Positions 36,712 to 48,985 of a DNA stretch of 64,000 nt are shown piece by piece. This stretch comes from Tetraselmis striata (taxonomy: Eukaryota > Chlorophyta > Chlorodendrophyceae > Chlorodendrales > Chlorodendraceae). Numbering within the stretch: the first letter of the stretch is position 1; the number at the start of each line of letters is the position of its first letter. Location: NCBI GenBank assembly GCA_006384855.1, contig VCJN01003403.1:1-64000 (forward strand), read 5' to 3'. Position numbers and translations under genes: made by a program. A model generated the notes under the pieces. The model worked only from the letters and a program-made list of their open reading frames with translations, was not told where the DNA came from and searched no databases.

Positions 36712-36804
36712 ACCCGCCTTAGGCTGGATGCGGGCCGCTTTTAGGCGCCTTGCTGTGTTGATTTTCTAATTATGGGGAACTGCCCTTTTTGTAATTCACA
36801 CCAG
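36712..36804 (-). repeat. dispersed repeat (inverted partner of 9021-9132)
   Basis: Reverse complement of 9021-9132, including an exact 25-base block at the end nearest 36804. It lacks the internal insertion of the other copy. Confidence 0.6.
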
Positions 36805-37249
36805 AACGATGAGTACCCTTTAAGGATTACCTCAGTCTCAATCATATATAATCCTTATGTCGTTTTCATCATCATCTTTACTGTACTAAGGATTTCATTG
36901 ATGATGATGACGGCTGGTTAGCGACGACTATCTCATACAGACTGAACGACGGTCAGGTCAGGGGTCGATGAGGTATGTCGCTAGGCGGCGACAAGTTGTT
37001 ATTAATACACTGTGGGCGAACACTGGTGGTTTTTTTACTTTAGTTTGGGGGTTTCAATTACTGGAAGTTTCCTTTTCTTTACATATTATTGTCCACATTC
37101 ACCATGACCTGGATGTAGGGGCGCGGGTCGGAGTGCGCGTGCCGCCTCACGCTCACATCAGACTCCGCGGCAAAAATCACAGACCCATTAGGGCGCATTT
37201 GATAAATCACACGGGGATGTGCATCGGCTCCCCTATGTAGACACCCGAT
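36805..37249. other. no gene recognised
   Basis: AT-richer anonymous sequence; may include the eroded 3' end of the DIRS-like fossil that starts about here. Confidence 0.35.
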
Positions 37250-38821
37250 GTTCAGAAGATCACATAGGCGCTTGTGGTGGTCTGCGGAGATAGTGAGGTA
37301 AAACCCCGGCTATAAATCAACTTGAATTTCGCTAAGGCCAGTAGCTTGCGTGGCTGCTTCGGTAGTGTGCGCCTTGCATGCTTAGCCACCACCCGCAGCA
37401 ATTGCCGCATTGCCTCCTCCTTGCATGGGTTGCCCATCGACCATCGCCTAGCCGGCTCTAGCAGAGAGCGTGCTGTTGGCAGCATGCCAATCAGTGATGG
37501 GTGCCACCCGCCCGCCAACTGTGGCGGGCTGAAGCCCTAGCTAGGTCGAACACACCGTGTGCGATGAAAGACCTTATGAGGCCCGCGGTGGCAGTCACAG
37601 GCGACACACAGGTATATATGTTTGCAACAACGCTGCAAAAGCTCTACGAACGCCTCGTAGGTCTCATGGGTGGATGTTATGATGCGCTGGCCCTCGATGC
37701 CATCCGCCAACGCTCCAAGCATGGCCCATTCTGCGCCATGCTGGCCCGCCACTGTGTGTGGCAGGCTTCATGCCGTGCAGATGAACCACTATTGCGCCCA
37801 AGTGTCTTTTTCGTGCGCGCATGTCGCACACAAAGTCATTCCACATGCGTTGCAGAAGTAGAGAGTCCGCCCGGTGCCTGCCCGACAAACGTGGCAATGT
37901 GTCGCTCTGCCCATGGCTAGATTCCGAGAGCACAAGGGGGTGACTGGATCAGTACGACGCCCCAGTTCGTGGTGTCACCGTGCACGCATCGTGCCGGCAT
38001 TGGCGGGCGCTCTTGAGAGGCCAGCCGCCACTCAGTCCGGGAGAAGAGCTCCCTGCCTGCCGTCGCAGAAGTAGACGACCACTCAGCTCGCGCCGGCAAC
38101 TAGTTTCCACACTGTGAGATTCAGATGTGACATACAGGTGACGAAGCACTACTCCTAGCGACTATTAATTATCCGTGAACGGTGCTGCTGGTGGCGGCAC
38201 GTCCATCCAGTTACGTGCGAGTACATCCGGCGTTATTGCCGGCGGGCGATAAATCCTTTTTGTCATCATTCTGGTAGTCGTACCAGCCCGGTGAAGCGTA
38301 CATGGCACTGACGTACAAGGTACAAGGTTGTCCGTGTAGTACCGGGTAGTACGCGATATATTTATTACGCCGGTACCGGGGATGTAGTACCCGGTACCCG
38401 GTACCCGGGCACGAACCCTAGTCGTCCTGTGGATAACTACGACTATTAGTACATGGGAGCGCAAATCGCAGCCGTACGTACTTGGTAACACTGGGGAATT
38501 TGTAGTACTAGTACTGCTGATCGGGCCTGCCAGCCGTCCGATCAAAGGTCATCAGATGGGCGGTTTGGCTGCCATGTTTTGCCAAAGAGTGCTCACGTTA
38601 CATAAATATTCGCGAGGGGGAGGGCGGGGGCAGGCAGCGGTTTGCCGAAGAATGATTGAATTACAATACTCGCGACAGCTGCCATCGGGGGATGTGGCCC
38701 GGGGGGGGGGGGGGGGGGTGCGGGGGCGGGGGGACCACGCCCGCCCCGCCCCCCCCCGCCCCCCTCGCCGCCAGCCGCTCCCGCCTGGGGGGGGGGGGGG
38801 GGGGGGTAAAGGGGGCGGGGG

Positions 38822-39049
38822 CTACTGCTTGTTCTTGTTCTTGCGTGCCCGGGGGACCCTCCGCTTCGACGATCTCGCTGCCTCCGCCTCCGCCTCCGCC
38901 TCCGCCTCCGCCTGCGCCTCCGACTCCGCCTCCGACTCCGCGACCGTCAGTTTCTTACCTCGGCGTTTCTTCACTGGCCTCTTCCGCTTCTTGTCATCCG
39001 TCAGTGTCTTCACCACCCCGGGAGGCTGTGCCGTCGACGACGCCGCCAT
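38822..39049 (-). CDS. Lys/Arg- and Glu/Ala-rich C-terminal coding segment in transposon copy 1
   Basis: The frame starts at an ATG at 39049 and ends at 38822. It is dominated by nuclear-localisation-like clusters (KKRKRPVKKRRGKK) and an (EAEA)n stretch encoded by a GCCTCC-type repeat. The same frame is open in copy 2 with four fewer codons, so repeat change keeps the frame. It may be a terminal exon rather than a whole gene. Function unknown. Confidence 0.35.
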   Translation of the reverse strand: MAASSTAQPPGVVKTLTDDKKRKRPVKKRRGKKLTVAESEAESEAQAEAEAEAEAEAARSSKRRVPRARKNKNKQ

Positions 39050-39870
39050 GAGCTTCCTTACCTTGGCGTCGGGACGCCCCCTGTGCCCAGACACCCACAA
39101 CAAGCCACAATCGTTTCGCCTTTAAGCGGTTGAGGATGCGGCCTCCTCGGCCACCACGAGTTGCGCCGCTGGCACTGTGGAAGCCTTGGCGTTGAGGTGG
39201 GCCTTACGGCGCTCCCGGACGAACCTGCGCGCGGCACAAGTTAGCCACGAGTGGGTGCGTGCTAATGCGGAGGATGGAGTGTTTTGTTGCGCGCCCACCT
39301 TGTCACGGGTTTCCTCATGTCTTTCTCGTCCTCCTCGATGCCGGCGGCGCGGACACGCGAGACAACAAGGCTCGCCGCCCACTTTTGCCCGGGGGGGCGA
39401 GGTCGGCCATGGCGCTGTGAGCGGTGAAGGGGGGGGGGGGGGGGTGGGCGGGGGGGGGGGGGGGGGCGGCCGAGGTGGAGAAACTAACACCCAGTCGACG
39501 ACCGCCTTCCGCAGCAGTCAACGACACATCGGAGGCGAGGAGCAGCGCGCCACTACTATTTATATGCACGTATTGTCAAGAGCTAGTCGGTGCGGCATTG
39601 TGTCGGTGTAATTTCGCAATGTTTATTGTTGAAGTAGCACGGCGTAATGGATACGGCGAGTGAATCCGGGATAATGTGTGCGACGAATGTGCGCGCGCAG
39701 CGTTGTGCGGCGGTGTGCGGCGGTGTGCGGCGGTGTGCGGCGGTGTGCACCGATGTTAATATAGTGTGAATATTATATCGGCCGTAGACGATCAGGTCTG
39801 GCAGCACCGCCCGTGCTTGTAAATAAGCGACAATGGGTCTAGTCTCCCGCTAGTCTGTGCACCGCAAGTG

Positions 39871-40617
39871 CACTCCGCAAGCCTCGCCTCCATCCGCGTC
39901 GGAACCGGTAGTAAGTGTTGTTGTGTGCGCACATCGTGACAACATTACACGGTGGCAATTGCAATTATTAGCGGTGGATAATGTGAAGGCGTTTTCGAAA
40001 TCGACAGAGAATGAGGCGGTGCTGGCGGAGTGCATTGGCGGTGCACAGAATAGCGTGTTGCTGGGGTTTTGGCTGCATCGGACGCCGTATTCCCACCCAT
40101 CCGGCACGGAATGTCCGGTTTTCACACATTTGTGTGTTAATAAAGCAGTGTGAATATTACGCGTCTTTTACGCCGGGTGGGTGCGGCATCCGGCGTCCGA
40201 TGCACCCCAATTATTTGCAGCACGCTACTCTACGCACCCCCAAACGCACTCCGCAAGCCTCGCCTCCATCCGCGTCGGAACCGGTAGTAAGTGTTGTTGT
40301 GTGCGCACATCGTGACAACATTACACGGTGGCAATTGCAATTAGCGGTGGGTAATGTGAAGGCGTTTTCGAAATCGACAGAGAATGAGGCGGTGCTGGCG
40401 GAGTGCATTGGCGGTGCACAGAATAGCGTGTTGCTGGGGTTTTGGCTGCATCGGACGCCGTATTCCCACCCATCCGGCACGGAATGTCCGGTTTTCACAC
40501 ATTTGCGTGTGAATATATATAGTGTGAATATTACGTACGCGTCTTTTACGCTGGGTGGATGGGCATCCGGCGTCCGATGCACCCCGAATCTCACCAACAC
40601 GCTACTCTACGCACCCC
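39871..40617. repeat. two 376-bp tandem units inside copy 1
   Basis: The block starting CACTCCGCAAGCCTCG repeats at 39871 and 40247, and a third start occurs near 40623. The units are near-identical apart from a 3-base length difference near the middle. The same pair exists in copy 2, so the duplication predates both insertions. Its coding status is unclear. Confidence 0.7.
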
Positions 40618-41616
40618 CAACGCATTCCGCCAGCCCCCCCTCTTTCCGCGCAGGTCCTACGTTCCATTGTATGTATATACATACGTACATGTATTGCTCC
40701 GAAACCAGCCCAAACTTTATGAGTGCACAAGTGTAAATGGGGGGGGGGGGGGGGGGGGGGGGGATGTGGCGGCGGGGCATCCACTCACACATACCCCGGC
40801 GATGCATGACAGATATTACATGCCGTGGCGGGTCGGCGGGCCGACCCGGCGGGGGGGGGGGGGCGGGGGGGGGGGGGGGGGGGCGTCTATTCAACTACAC
40901 GTGCGACAGTGTCGTTTCGTGGAGCAGTATATGTGCCCGGCCTCATTTATACCGCCCCCTACCTGCGCTGCATGGTCTACCCCTAAGAATTACTTAGCAC
41001 AAACCGCCATTACTTAATAGGAACCTAGCACAGCCAGGCTTATATGCCCGCTTTCCCGATCAACTTCTACGCACTTTCCGTCCCTCAACCGCCGGACATG
41101 GGGGTTAAGCCGCCAGCCTCGGCAGTTGCTTAGCCAGACTTGGCATCCCGTACCGTGTCCATGGCTTCGCAGCTCTGCCGCTGGCACACGCCGAGTCCGG
41201 CGCTTGCTGCCGCGGGGTTGCGCACGCATGCACGCACGGTAATACGCCGCCGACGCCGCCACGCTTACTTCCACCACCTTCGCCAGCCGCAGCTTCGCAC
41301 GCCTTTCCGCCGACATACGAAACGCACGAATCCCCCCCCGTCCCCGCGTCATGTATATTATATTCGAGGCGACTATGCGGGGCGCAGCACACGCCGCGGC
41401 GTGGGTCGGCGGAGCGACAGGCGGCGGGAGCCCTAATGGCCGGGCAGTATCCACACCCACACAGGCACCGCCGCTCACCTCCGACGCGGATGAACCGCCT
41501 CCCAAAGGAAACATGCCGGTTGGTGGTAAGCCCAGCAGGCGTGCGTGGGGTGCCGGCGCCGGTACTGGTGCGACGGAGCTGTCGCGTCAGGAACCGCACC
41601 GCATGTGGAGCAACAC

Positions 41617-42246
41617 ATGGCGGTGCCGGCCCCACCTATGTCTAGGGCCACCTCCTCACAACACCCCGCCACGACGGCGTCGGCCACCGCCGACGGCGCC
41701 GTTGCGGGGGGGGACGCCCTGCCAGGCGACGATGATGCGCCTGGTGCGCCGGGTCAGGAGGCGGAGGAGGCCGTGGTCGAGGCGACTGATCGGGCTGAGG
41801 GGGTTGTCGAGGCGAGCGAGGCTGCGCTCGCGCCACCCGCCCCGCAGCCACCTGCGGGACATGCCGACTTGCTCGTCGCCATGTTGACCGGAGCACTACG
41901 AGCAGTGGCGGGAGGCGGCCACATGCACTATCATGTGCGTGTCCTGGCCGGACGCCCGTCATGCGTGGACTGCGGCCAACGGACGGACTGGGAGTGTTGC
42001 TGCGACGGCACCCCGGCTTTGTGCGGCCCCAAGTACCCATGCATGGCGACCCATCAGCGGGCAGTCCCCTGCCCGACCACGGCCACGAAGAGGGCGGAGT
42101 TCCGCCATGTCAGGGACGCGTTCCACGACGCGACTCGCGCCGCCGTGTGTGAGGCTTCCGAGAAGGCACGCGCGGCTGGTAGGGTGCGCAGGGTGAGGCG
42201 GCGGACGGCCCAGGAGCTGAAGGAGAGCGAGACATGCCGTCAGTGA
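41617..42246 (+). CDS. cysteine-cluster protein gene in copy 1 (piggyBac-type CRD-like)
   Basis: An open frame of 209 aa from the ATG at 41617. The first half is Ala/Pro/acidic. The second half has YHVRVLAGRPSCVDCGQRTD, followed by WECCCDG, LCG and C..H. The spacing C-x2-C...C...LC-x5-C-x3-H resembles the C-terminal zinc-binding cysteine-rich domain of piggyBac-type transposases, which contacts DNA ends. A basic helical tail follows. No catalytic DDE core is visible upstream in this orientation, so it may be the last exon of a larger gene or an accessory protein. Copy 2 has the same frame with only a few changes, which supports coding. Confidence 0.5.
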   Translation: MAVPAPPMSRATSSQHPATTASATADGAVAGGDALPGDDDAPGAPGQEAEEAVVEATDRAEGVVEASEAALAPPAPQPPAGHADLLVAMLTGALRAVAGGGHMHYHVRVLAGRPSCVDCGQRTDWECCCDGTPALCGPKYPCMATHQRAVPCPTTATKRAEFRHVRDAFHDATRAAVCEASEKARAAGRVRRVRRRTAQELKESETCRQ

Positions 42247-42787
42247 GGTCGGGCGCAATGTCATTGGGTGGGGCACACGGACGTGTAACACTTGCACTTT
42301 GCGCGTACTGCTGGGTTACATCCAGGCTGCGTCACACTATGCAACCGGAAAGGCTGCGTTGCTACTGCAAACGATGCTACGCCTCACTCGGTAGCAACCG
42401 CTGCCCCGCCCATCCCACTCGGGATGCTGAGAGCAGCTAAAGGGCACCGGGGGCGGGGCAAGAGGGAGCAGGGCCAATGATTGTGGAAGAGCGGGGACCC
42501 GCTTGCATGCCATCGTATTATATCTTGCACAATATCTGTTGCTGCACTCATATCTCACATCACTAGCTTAGCTATAGTGATTCCCCCCCCCCCCCCCCCC
42601 CCCCGCACCGCGTACGCACAAGCCTGGGTATACGCATCAACTGCCCGCCGGGATGAGAAACTGGTATTGGTAGTGTGTCTGTGGGGTGGAGGGGGGGGGG
42701 CAAAAGAACTGCCAATTGCTGCCAAGCTGGTGCGTTACATTGGGGCAGGCGCTGGGCAGACAATTGGGGCTCGCTTCAGAGCATTGT

Positions 42788-44904
42788 CTAGTGCCTATGC
42801 GGCTGCGCCGCCTCCGCCGCATGCAGACTCTGCGGGCTCACCAGCACCGCCACCTCAGTCATGCGGCCCTGCATCCCGCAGCCCGCCGCCGTCAGCCAGA
42901 TCAGAGGTATCCAGAAGCCAGTGCTGGGGTTGTTGCGGCATGACCGCATAGTTTTCAGCGGCTGCCGTCCACAGCTTGTAATGCATCCCTTTCCGCCGAT
43001 TCCGCTGTATGCGCTGTCTTGGCGCCGCGCTGCCCCGGCCGCCGCTGTCTTGGCGCCGCGCTGCCCCGGCCGCCGCTGTCTTGGCGCCGCGCTGCCCCGG
43101 CCGCCGCTGTCTTGGCGCCGCGCTGCCCCGGCCGCCGCTGTCTTGGCGCCGCGCTGCCCCGGCCGCCGCTGTCTTGGCGCCGCGCTGCCCCGGCCGCCGC
43201 GCCTTGGCGCCGCGCTGCCCCGGCCGCCGCTGTCTTGGCGCCGCGCTGCCCCGGCCGCCGCGCCTTGGCGCCGCGCTGCCCCGGCCGCCGCGCCTTGGCG
43301 CCGCGCTGCCCCGGCCGCCGCGCCTTGGCGCCGCGCTGCCCCGGCCGCCGCGCCTTGGCGCCGCGCTGCCCCGGCCGCCGCGCCTTGGCGCCGCGCTGCC
43401 CCGGCCGCCGCGCCTTGGCGCCGCGCGGGGTATCGAGTCCTCCCCTCCCTAGTGAGCGCGTCCACCTGCGCCTTGCGCTCGGGGCCGTCCTCCTCCGTCA
43501 CCACATTCTGCAACCCCCACCGCGTGACGAACCACGCAGCTCCTTGCATGCGCTTGTACATGTGCCCAAGCACCGCCTAGGGACGCGAAGCTCCTTCTCG
43601 GTCATGATCGCCTTCACCCGGGCCTCCTCGAGCAGCGGACCGGCGTTAAGAATGGAAAACGTTTCCATGTGGTGCAAGCAGTCCTCCATGACCCAGCCGG
43701 ACTGCACCGTCACCTTGCCTGACCCTGCAGTCATGGAGGGGAATGCCGTCACGCCCACGCCCACGCCCACGCCCACGCCCGGGGGGGGGGGGGGGGGGGG
43801 TTACCTTTCGATTCTTGGACACTGCAAACGAAGGGCGCAACCCGCGTTCAAAGTTGCTGGGTATCGGGACTAAAGCCTGGCGCCGGTCTTCCTGCTTCAT
43901 AGCTCGGAATCCAATGTGGCCCTGCACGGTGACAAATTTCCTCCAGAAGTCCCTTCCCAAGCCAAAAAAAAACAGGTGGAACGGCGCGAGGGGGAAGAGG
44001 TTGATCATGCTGACATAGCCCAGGACCACATGCACATGGCACACGCCATGGCAGCCAGTGTTCTGCTTGGCCTCCGCCAGCCGGGTTGTGTTGAACGCAC
44101 GCCGGGCAAGGTGCGTGATTCACTGGACAAGTCATCGCCTTCATGGACGGTTACCAAGCGAGCCTCCCCGTCCGCATCCACAGGGGGGTGCTCCTGGGCA
44201 GCCGCCATAGCCTCCACAACCTGCCACGCCGACCGGGCGGGTGCGTGTGATTCCATACAACCGCAGTTGAGTGGTGCCACCAGCACGCAGGCCGGGCCCA
44301 CTCACCTCTGAACGCAGAAGGTCCACAATGTCACCGTCCTCGAAAACAGCGCGCCACTGGGTCGCCCCGCCGTAGTCCTCCAACACCCACTCGGTAACGA
44401 CGCCGGTTATCACGCCGTAGTGCCATACTCCCCGGAACTTCTTGGCGATGACCTTCATGTAGAAGTCGCCGGGATCGCCTTTCCATATCACGCCCTCATC
44501 GCGGGTTCGACGCCCGCCGGCGGCCACGCAGGCGCGTCGATGTCCATACCGTCTTCGCCAACGGGGTCCTCCCCCACGCCCATCACATCGTCCACCTTCG
44601 AGCCGCCGTCGTCCGAGACCGGCGCCGGCGGGCCGTTTCCGACGGCTGCAGCTACTCCTGCTGCCGCGCTTGTTGCTGCTGTTGCTGCTGCTGCTGCTGC
44701 CGCCCCTGCTGCTGCTGCTTGTGATAAGGCGGCCTTGCGGCGCAACTTAGCCGCACGCTTCAACGAGTGGCTACAGTTCGGGTATTTCCGGAAGTGCCGC
44801 TCTCGCGCCGTCCTTTCACTACTACCCGTCACGATGCCGTGGCAGTGCTTGCATGTGTACACGCCATCCTTCGACACACTCGCTATCCATCCCTTTGCCG
44901 GCAT
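42788..44904 (-). pseudogene. BED-finger/transposase-like gene of copy 1, damaged
   Basis: Same layout as the copy 2 gene (51490-54009). An ATG at 44904 opens a BED-like zinc finger (CKHCHGIV...RHFRKYPNC), then Ala-rich linkers, a Tudor/chromo-like strand set (IAKKFRGVWHYGVITGVV...FEDGDIVDLL) ending at a GTGAGT donor (44305), and an 86-codon exon 44062-43805. Relative to copy 2, about 26 bases are missing near 43580, which breaks the frame after EKEL. The downstream repeat units also vary in length. It is therefore probably non-functional. Confidence 0.5.
43016..43430. repeat. 30-bp minisatellite, about 14 units (copy 1)
   Basis: The unit is close to CTTGGCGCCGCGCTGCCCCG plus GCCGCCGCGC. The first six or seven units end in a CTGT variant and the later ones in GCGC. 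It lies at the 3' end of the transposase-like gene. Confidence 0.9.
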
Positions 44905-45503
44905 GCCTGCTGCCGCGCGCGGGGGGCGGGGGGGGGGTTGAGAGTTGGGGTGGATGTAACCCACCACCGGCAGGCAACACAGATGCGAGTGCGCGGCTGT
45001 CCGCGCTTGATTCAACGGTGAGCGGCGGTGACCGTGAGGCGACCCCGTACTTCATGCGCGTGCTGGGGCGTTACACAATCATCAGCAGTTAGGGCGGCTG
45101 CATTAAAACGCGCACCTACGAACACCACCTACCGCCTACCACCTACCGTACCACCTACATCCGCCCACACCTCCGCCCGTCGTGCCGCACATCGCGGCAC
45201 ACCGCGGGGTCAGCGGTCAGCGATGTGCGGTCAGCGATGTGCGGCGATGTGCAATGAGTGCGTACATCCGCCTGTACTTAGCCCGGGTGCTCCGCGTCGG
45301 CGGGCGACACGCGAGCCCGCGTGCGCATATCAATTTGATGAAATTATGGAAACGAGAAATTCATATAGTACTTTACAGGTCGCGCGCGATAGTCGTCGCT
45401 ACTGGGTATGAAATCCACGTCCCTCGTCCGTCCCGTATCGTCCCCGTATGTCGTCGTTCGTCACCAGTAGGGCACATTTACGTCACATCTGAATCTCACA
45501 GTG

Positions 45504-46466
45504 CCACCACGCACGTTGTGGTGGTCCACGCCGGGGGCGGCACGGACGTGGCTGTGGTGTTCGCCGGGTCCGGTCGGAAATCCGCCTAGGAATGGGCGAG
45601 CATCTCGGCGATAAGCGCGAACGGCGGGTTGCATCAAACGTGCGCCGACTTCGCCAAGTGGGCGAGATAGCTGTCGAACCGATGGTTTAGACTAAAACAC
45701 TTCGCAATAAGCGTTGCGGCCCAAAGGGTCGGCGCAAAGCCCCAATGTCGAAGGGGCCAACTAACTCCGCGAGGCGTCACAAAACCGCGGTGACGATCGT
45801 GCGAGTGCCAGTCCCGGTGCGTGGCGCGGGTGCCTTTCAACCGGCGACGGCGGATTTGATGACCGGACTTTGGCGCGTTGCGACGTGCATGCCGTGAAGC
45901 CTGCTCGTCCGGTGTCGGTTGATCCGCAACCGATTCATTCTCCGGTTTGTGGAACCCCCTTTGTTGTTCCCGCCGACCGACGCATTGTTACACATATTCG
46001 AAACAATATCGTTTCCCCCAGAGCTTTCGACCCCGCCCAATGTTGCAATGCCGCCGCAAAACTGTACAGTTTTTTCAAGTTCGCGGAGCCCCCGAGTTCG
46101 GAATCCGCTAATTGCTGTGGTGTATAGCCGTATAGTGGGACCGTTTGTGTCGCCACCACGCGCCGCCCGCGTAACCCGACGCGTCGGACGCGATAATCTC
46201 AAAGTCGTGCCCCGGCTGTAACACACCCGGTATGTTCGGCCCCCATTGCAGCTCATGCACAGATGCACGGGCCATCTCGGCGTCGGACGGTAGTAGCAGT
46301 AACACCGACTTGTCCCAAAGCGTGCGTTGAGGGGCCCACCTCATCCCACGACAGGAACGACAGTAACGGCTGCGCGAGAACGACGTCCGTCGGTTATTGG
46401 GCTATGCTGTCGGATGGTAATGTGCACCCGCCTAAGTATTGTATACCGCCGAATCTCCGCGATCGA
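45504..46466 (-). other. DIRS-like fossil segment between the two transposons
   Basis: Holds the RNase H region of the DIRS-like fossil (IASDASGYAGGAWW near 46195). It is bounded on both sides by transposon ends and their target duplications. Confidence 0.55.
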
Positions 46467-47202
46467 CACTGTGAGATTCAGATGTGACATACAGGTGACG
46501 AAGCACTACTACTAGCGACTATTATTTATCCGTGAAGGCTGCTGCTGGTGGCGGCACGTCCATCCAGTTACGTGCGAGTACATCCGGCGTTATTGCCGGC
46601 GGGCGATAAATCCTTTTTGTCATCATTCTGGTAGCCGTACGAGCCCCGTAAAATGTTACATAGCACTGACGTACAAGGTACAAGGTTGTCCGTGCAGTAC
46701 CGGGTAGTACGCGATATATTTATTGAGCCGGTACCGGGTATCATAGTACCCGGTACCCGGTACCCGGGCACGATGGACAGTGGTCCTGTGGATAACTACG
46801 ACTATTAGTACATGGGAGCGCAAATCTCAGCCGTACTTTTTGGCCAAAGTGGGGAATTTTGTGTACATTATAGCTAGTACTGCTGAACGGGCCTGCCAGC
46901 CGTCCGATCAAAGGTCATCAGATGGGCGGTTTGGCTGCCATGTTTTGCCAAAGAGTGCTCACGTTACATACATATTCGCGAGGGGGAGGGCGGGGGCAGG
47001 CAGCGGTTTGCCGAAGAATGATTGAATTACAATATTCGCGACAGCTGCCATCGGGGAATGTGGCCCGCCGGGGGGGGGGGGGGGGGGGGGTGCGGGGGCG
47101 GGGGGACCACGCCCGCCCCGCCCCCCCCCGCCCCCCCTCGCCGCCAGCCGCTCCCGCCTGGGGGTGGGGGGGGGGGGGGGGGGGGGGGTAAGGGGGCGGG
47201 GG

Positions 47203-47418
47203 CTACTGCTTGTTCTTGTTCTTGCGTGCCCGGGGGACCCTCCGCTTCGACGATCTCGCTGCCTCCGCCTCCGCCTCCGCCTCCGCCTCCGCCTGCGCCT
47301 CCGACTCCGCGACCGTCAGTTTCTTACCTCGGCGCTTCTTCACTGGCCTCTTCCGCTTCTTGTCATCCGTCAGTGTCTTCACCACCCCGGGAGGCTGTGC
47401 CGTCGACGACGCCGCCAT
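47203..47418 (-). CDS. Lys/Arg- and Glu/Ala-rich coding segment in copy 2
   Basis: Equivalent of 38822-39049, from ATG 47418, with four fewer codons in the Glu/Ala repeat and the frame kept. Confidence 0.35.
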   Translation of the reverse strand: MAASSTAQPPGVVKTLTDDKKRKRPVKKRRGKKLTVAESEAQAEAEAEAEAEAARSSKRRVPRARKNKNKQ

Positions 47419-48234
47419 GAGCTTCCTTACCTTCGCGTCGGGACGCCCCCTGTGCGCAGACACCCACAACAAGCCACAATCGTTTCGCCTTTAAGCGGCT
47501 GAGGATGCGGCCTCCTCGGCCACCACGAGTTGCGCCGCTGGCACTGTGGAAGCCTTGGCGTTGAGGTGGGCCTTACGGCGCTCCCGGACGAACCTGCGCG
47601 CGGCACAAGTTAGCCACGAGTGGGTGCGTGCTAATGCGGAGGATGGAGTGTTTTGTTGCGCGCCCACCTTGTCACGGGTTTCCTCATGTCTTTCTCGTCC
47701 TCCTCGATGCCGGCGGCGCGGACACGCGAGACAACAAGGCTCGCCGCCCACTTTTGCCCGGGGGGGCGAGGTCGGCCATGGCGCTGTGAGCGGTGAAGGG
47801 GGGGGGGGGGGCGGGGGGGGGGGGGGGGGGCGGCCGAGGTGGAGAAACTAACACCCAGTCGACGACCGCCTTCCGCAGCAGTCAACGACACATCGGAGGC
47901 GAGGAGCAGCGCGCCACTACTATTTATATGCACGTATTGTCAAGAGCTAGTCGGTGCGGCATTGTGTCGGTGTAATTTCGCAATGTTTATTGTTGAAGTA
48001 GCACGGCGTAATGGATACGGCGAGTGAATCCGGGATAATGTGTGCGATGAATGTGCGCGCGCAGCGTTGTGCGGCGGTGTGCGGCGGTGTGCGGCGGTGT
48101 GCGGCGGTGTGCACCGATGTTAATATAGTGTGAATATTATATCGGCCGTAGACGATCAAGTCTGGCAGCACCGCCCGTGCTTGTAAATAAGCGACAATGG
48201 GTCTAGTCTCCCGCTAGTCTGTGCACCGCAAGTG

Positions 48235-48985
48235 CACTCCGCAAGCCTCGCCTCCATCCGCGTCGGAACCGGTAGTAAGTGTTGTTGTGTGCGCACATCG
48301 TGACAACATTACACGGTGGCAATTGCAATTATTAGCGGTGGATAATGTGAAGGCGTTTTCGAAATCGACAGAGAATGAGGCGGTGCTGGCGGAGTGCATT
48401 GGCGGTGCATGGAATAGCGTGTTGCTGGGGGTTTTGGCTGCATCGGACGCCGTATTCCCACCCATCCGGCACGGAATGTCCGGTTTTCACACATTTGTGT
48501 GTTAATAAAGCAGTGTGAATATTACGCGTCTTTTACGCCGGGTGGATGGGCATCCGGCGTCCGATGCACCCCAATTATTTGCAGCACGCTACTCTACGCA
48601 CCCCCAACGCACTCCGCAAGCCTCGCCTCCATCCGCGTCGGAACCGGTAGTAAGTGTTGTTGTGTGCGCACATCGTGACAACATTACACGGTGGCAATTG
48701 CAATTAGCGGTGGATAATGTGAAGGCGTTTTCGAAATCGACAGAGAATGTGGCGGTGCTGGCGGACTGCATTGGCGGTGCACAGAATAGCGTGTTGCTGG
48801 GGTTTTGGCTGCATCGGACGCCGTATTCCCACCCATCCGGCACGGAATGTCCGGTTTTCACACATTTGCGTGTGAATATATATAGTGTGAATATTACGTA
48901 GGCGTCTTTTACGCTGGGTGGATGGGCATCCGGCGTCCGATGCACCCCGAATCTCACCAACACGCTACTCTACGCACCCCCAACG
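48235..48985. repeat. two ~375-bp tandem units inside copy 2
   Basis: Counterpart of 39871-40617, with unit starts at 48235 and 48610 and a third start near 48986. Confidence 0.7.

Larger units (their letters stand above)
38110..45503 (-). mobile_element. CACTA-like DNA transposon, copy 1 (7394 bp)
   Basis: The ends are perfect inverted repeats for 22 bases beginning CACTGTGAGATTCAGATGTG. The flanking 3-bp duplication is CCA (38107-38109 and 45504-45506). CACTN ends with 3-bp duplications define the CACTA (EnSpm) superfamily. The left subterminal region has clustered GGTACCGG/CCCGGTACC motifs, and the right one has CACCTACCG and GTCAGCGATGTGCG repeats, as expected of transposase-binding subterminal arrays. 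It carries three candidate genes and a coding minisatellite. Nearly identical to copy 2 apart from repeat-number differences and small indels, so transposition was recent. Confidence 0.85.

Noticed and set aside
39700-39760. CRISPR-like short repeats (GTGCGGCG units)
   Set aside because: Units are directly adjacent without spacers, and the genome is eukaryotic; this is a simple tandem repeat within the transposon.
39850-40740. Plus-strand frame across the 376-bp tandem units as a gene
   Set aside because: Both strands are open over the repeats and neither shows a motif; the frame follows the duplication rather than a domain.
42861-43580. Long Ala/Pro/Arg plus-strand frames across the minisatellite (also 51396-52984)
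   Set aside because: The 30-bp unit is open in several frames at once, so length of frame is no evidence of coding. The minus-strand frame is preferred because it continues a non-repetitive transposase-like segment.
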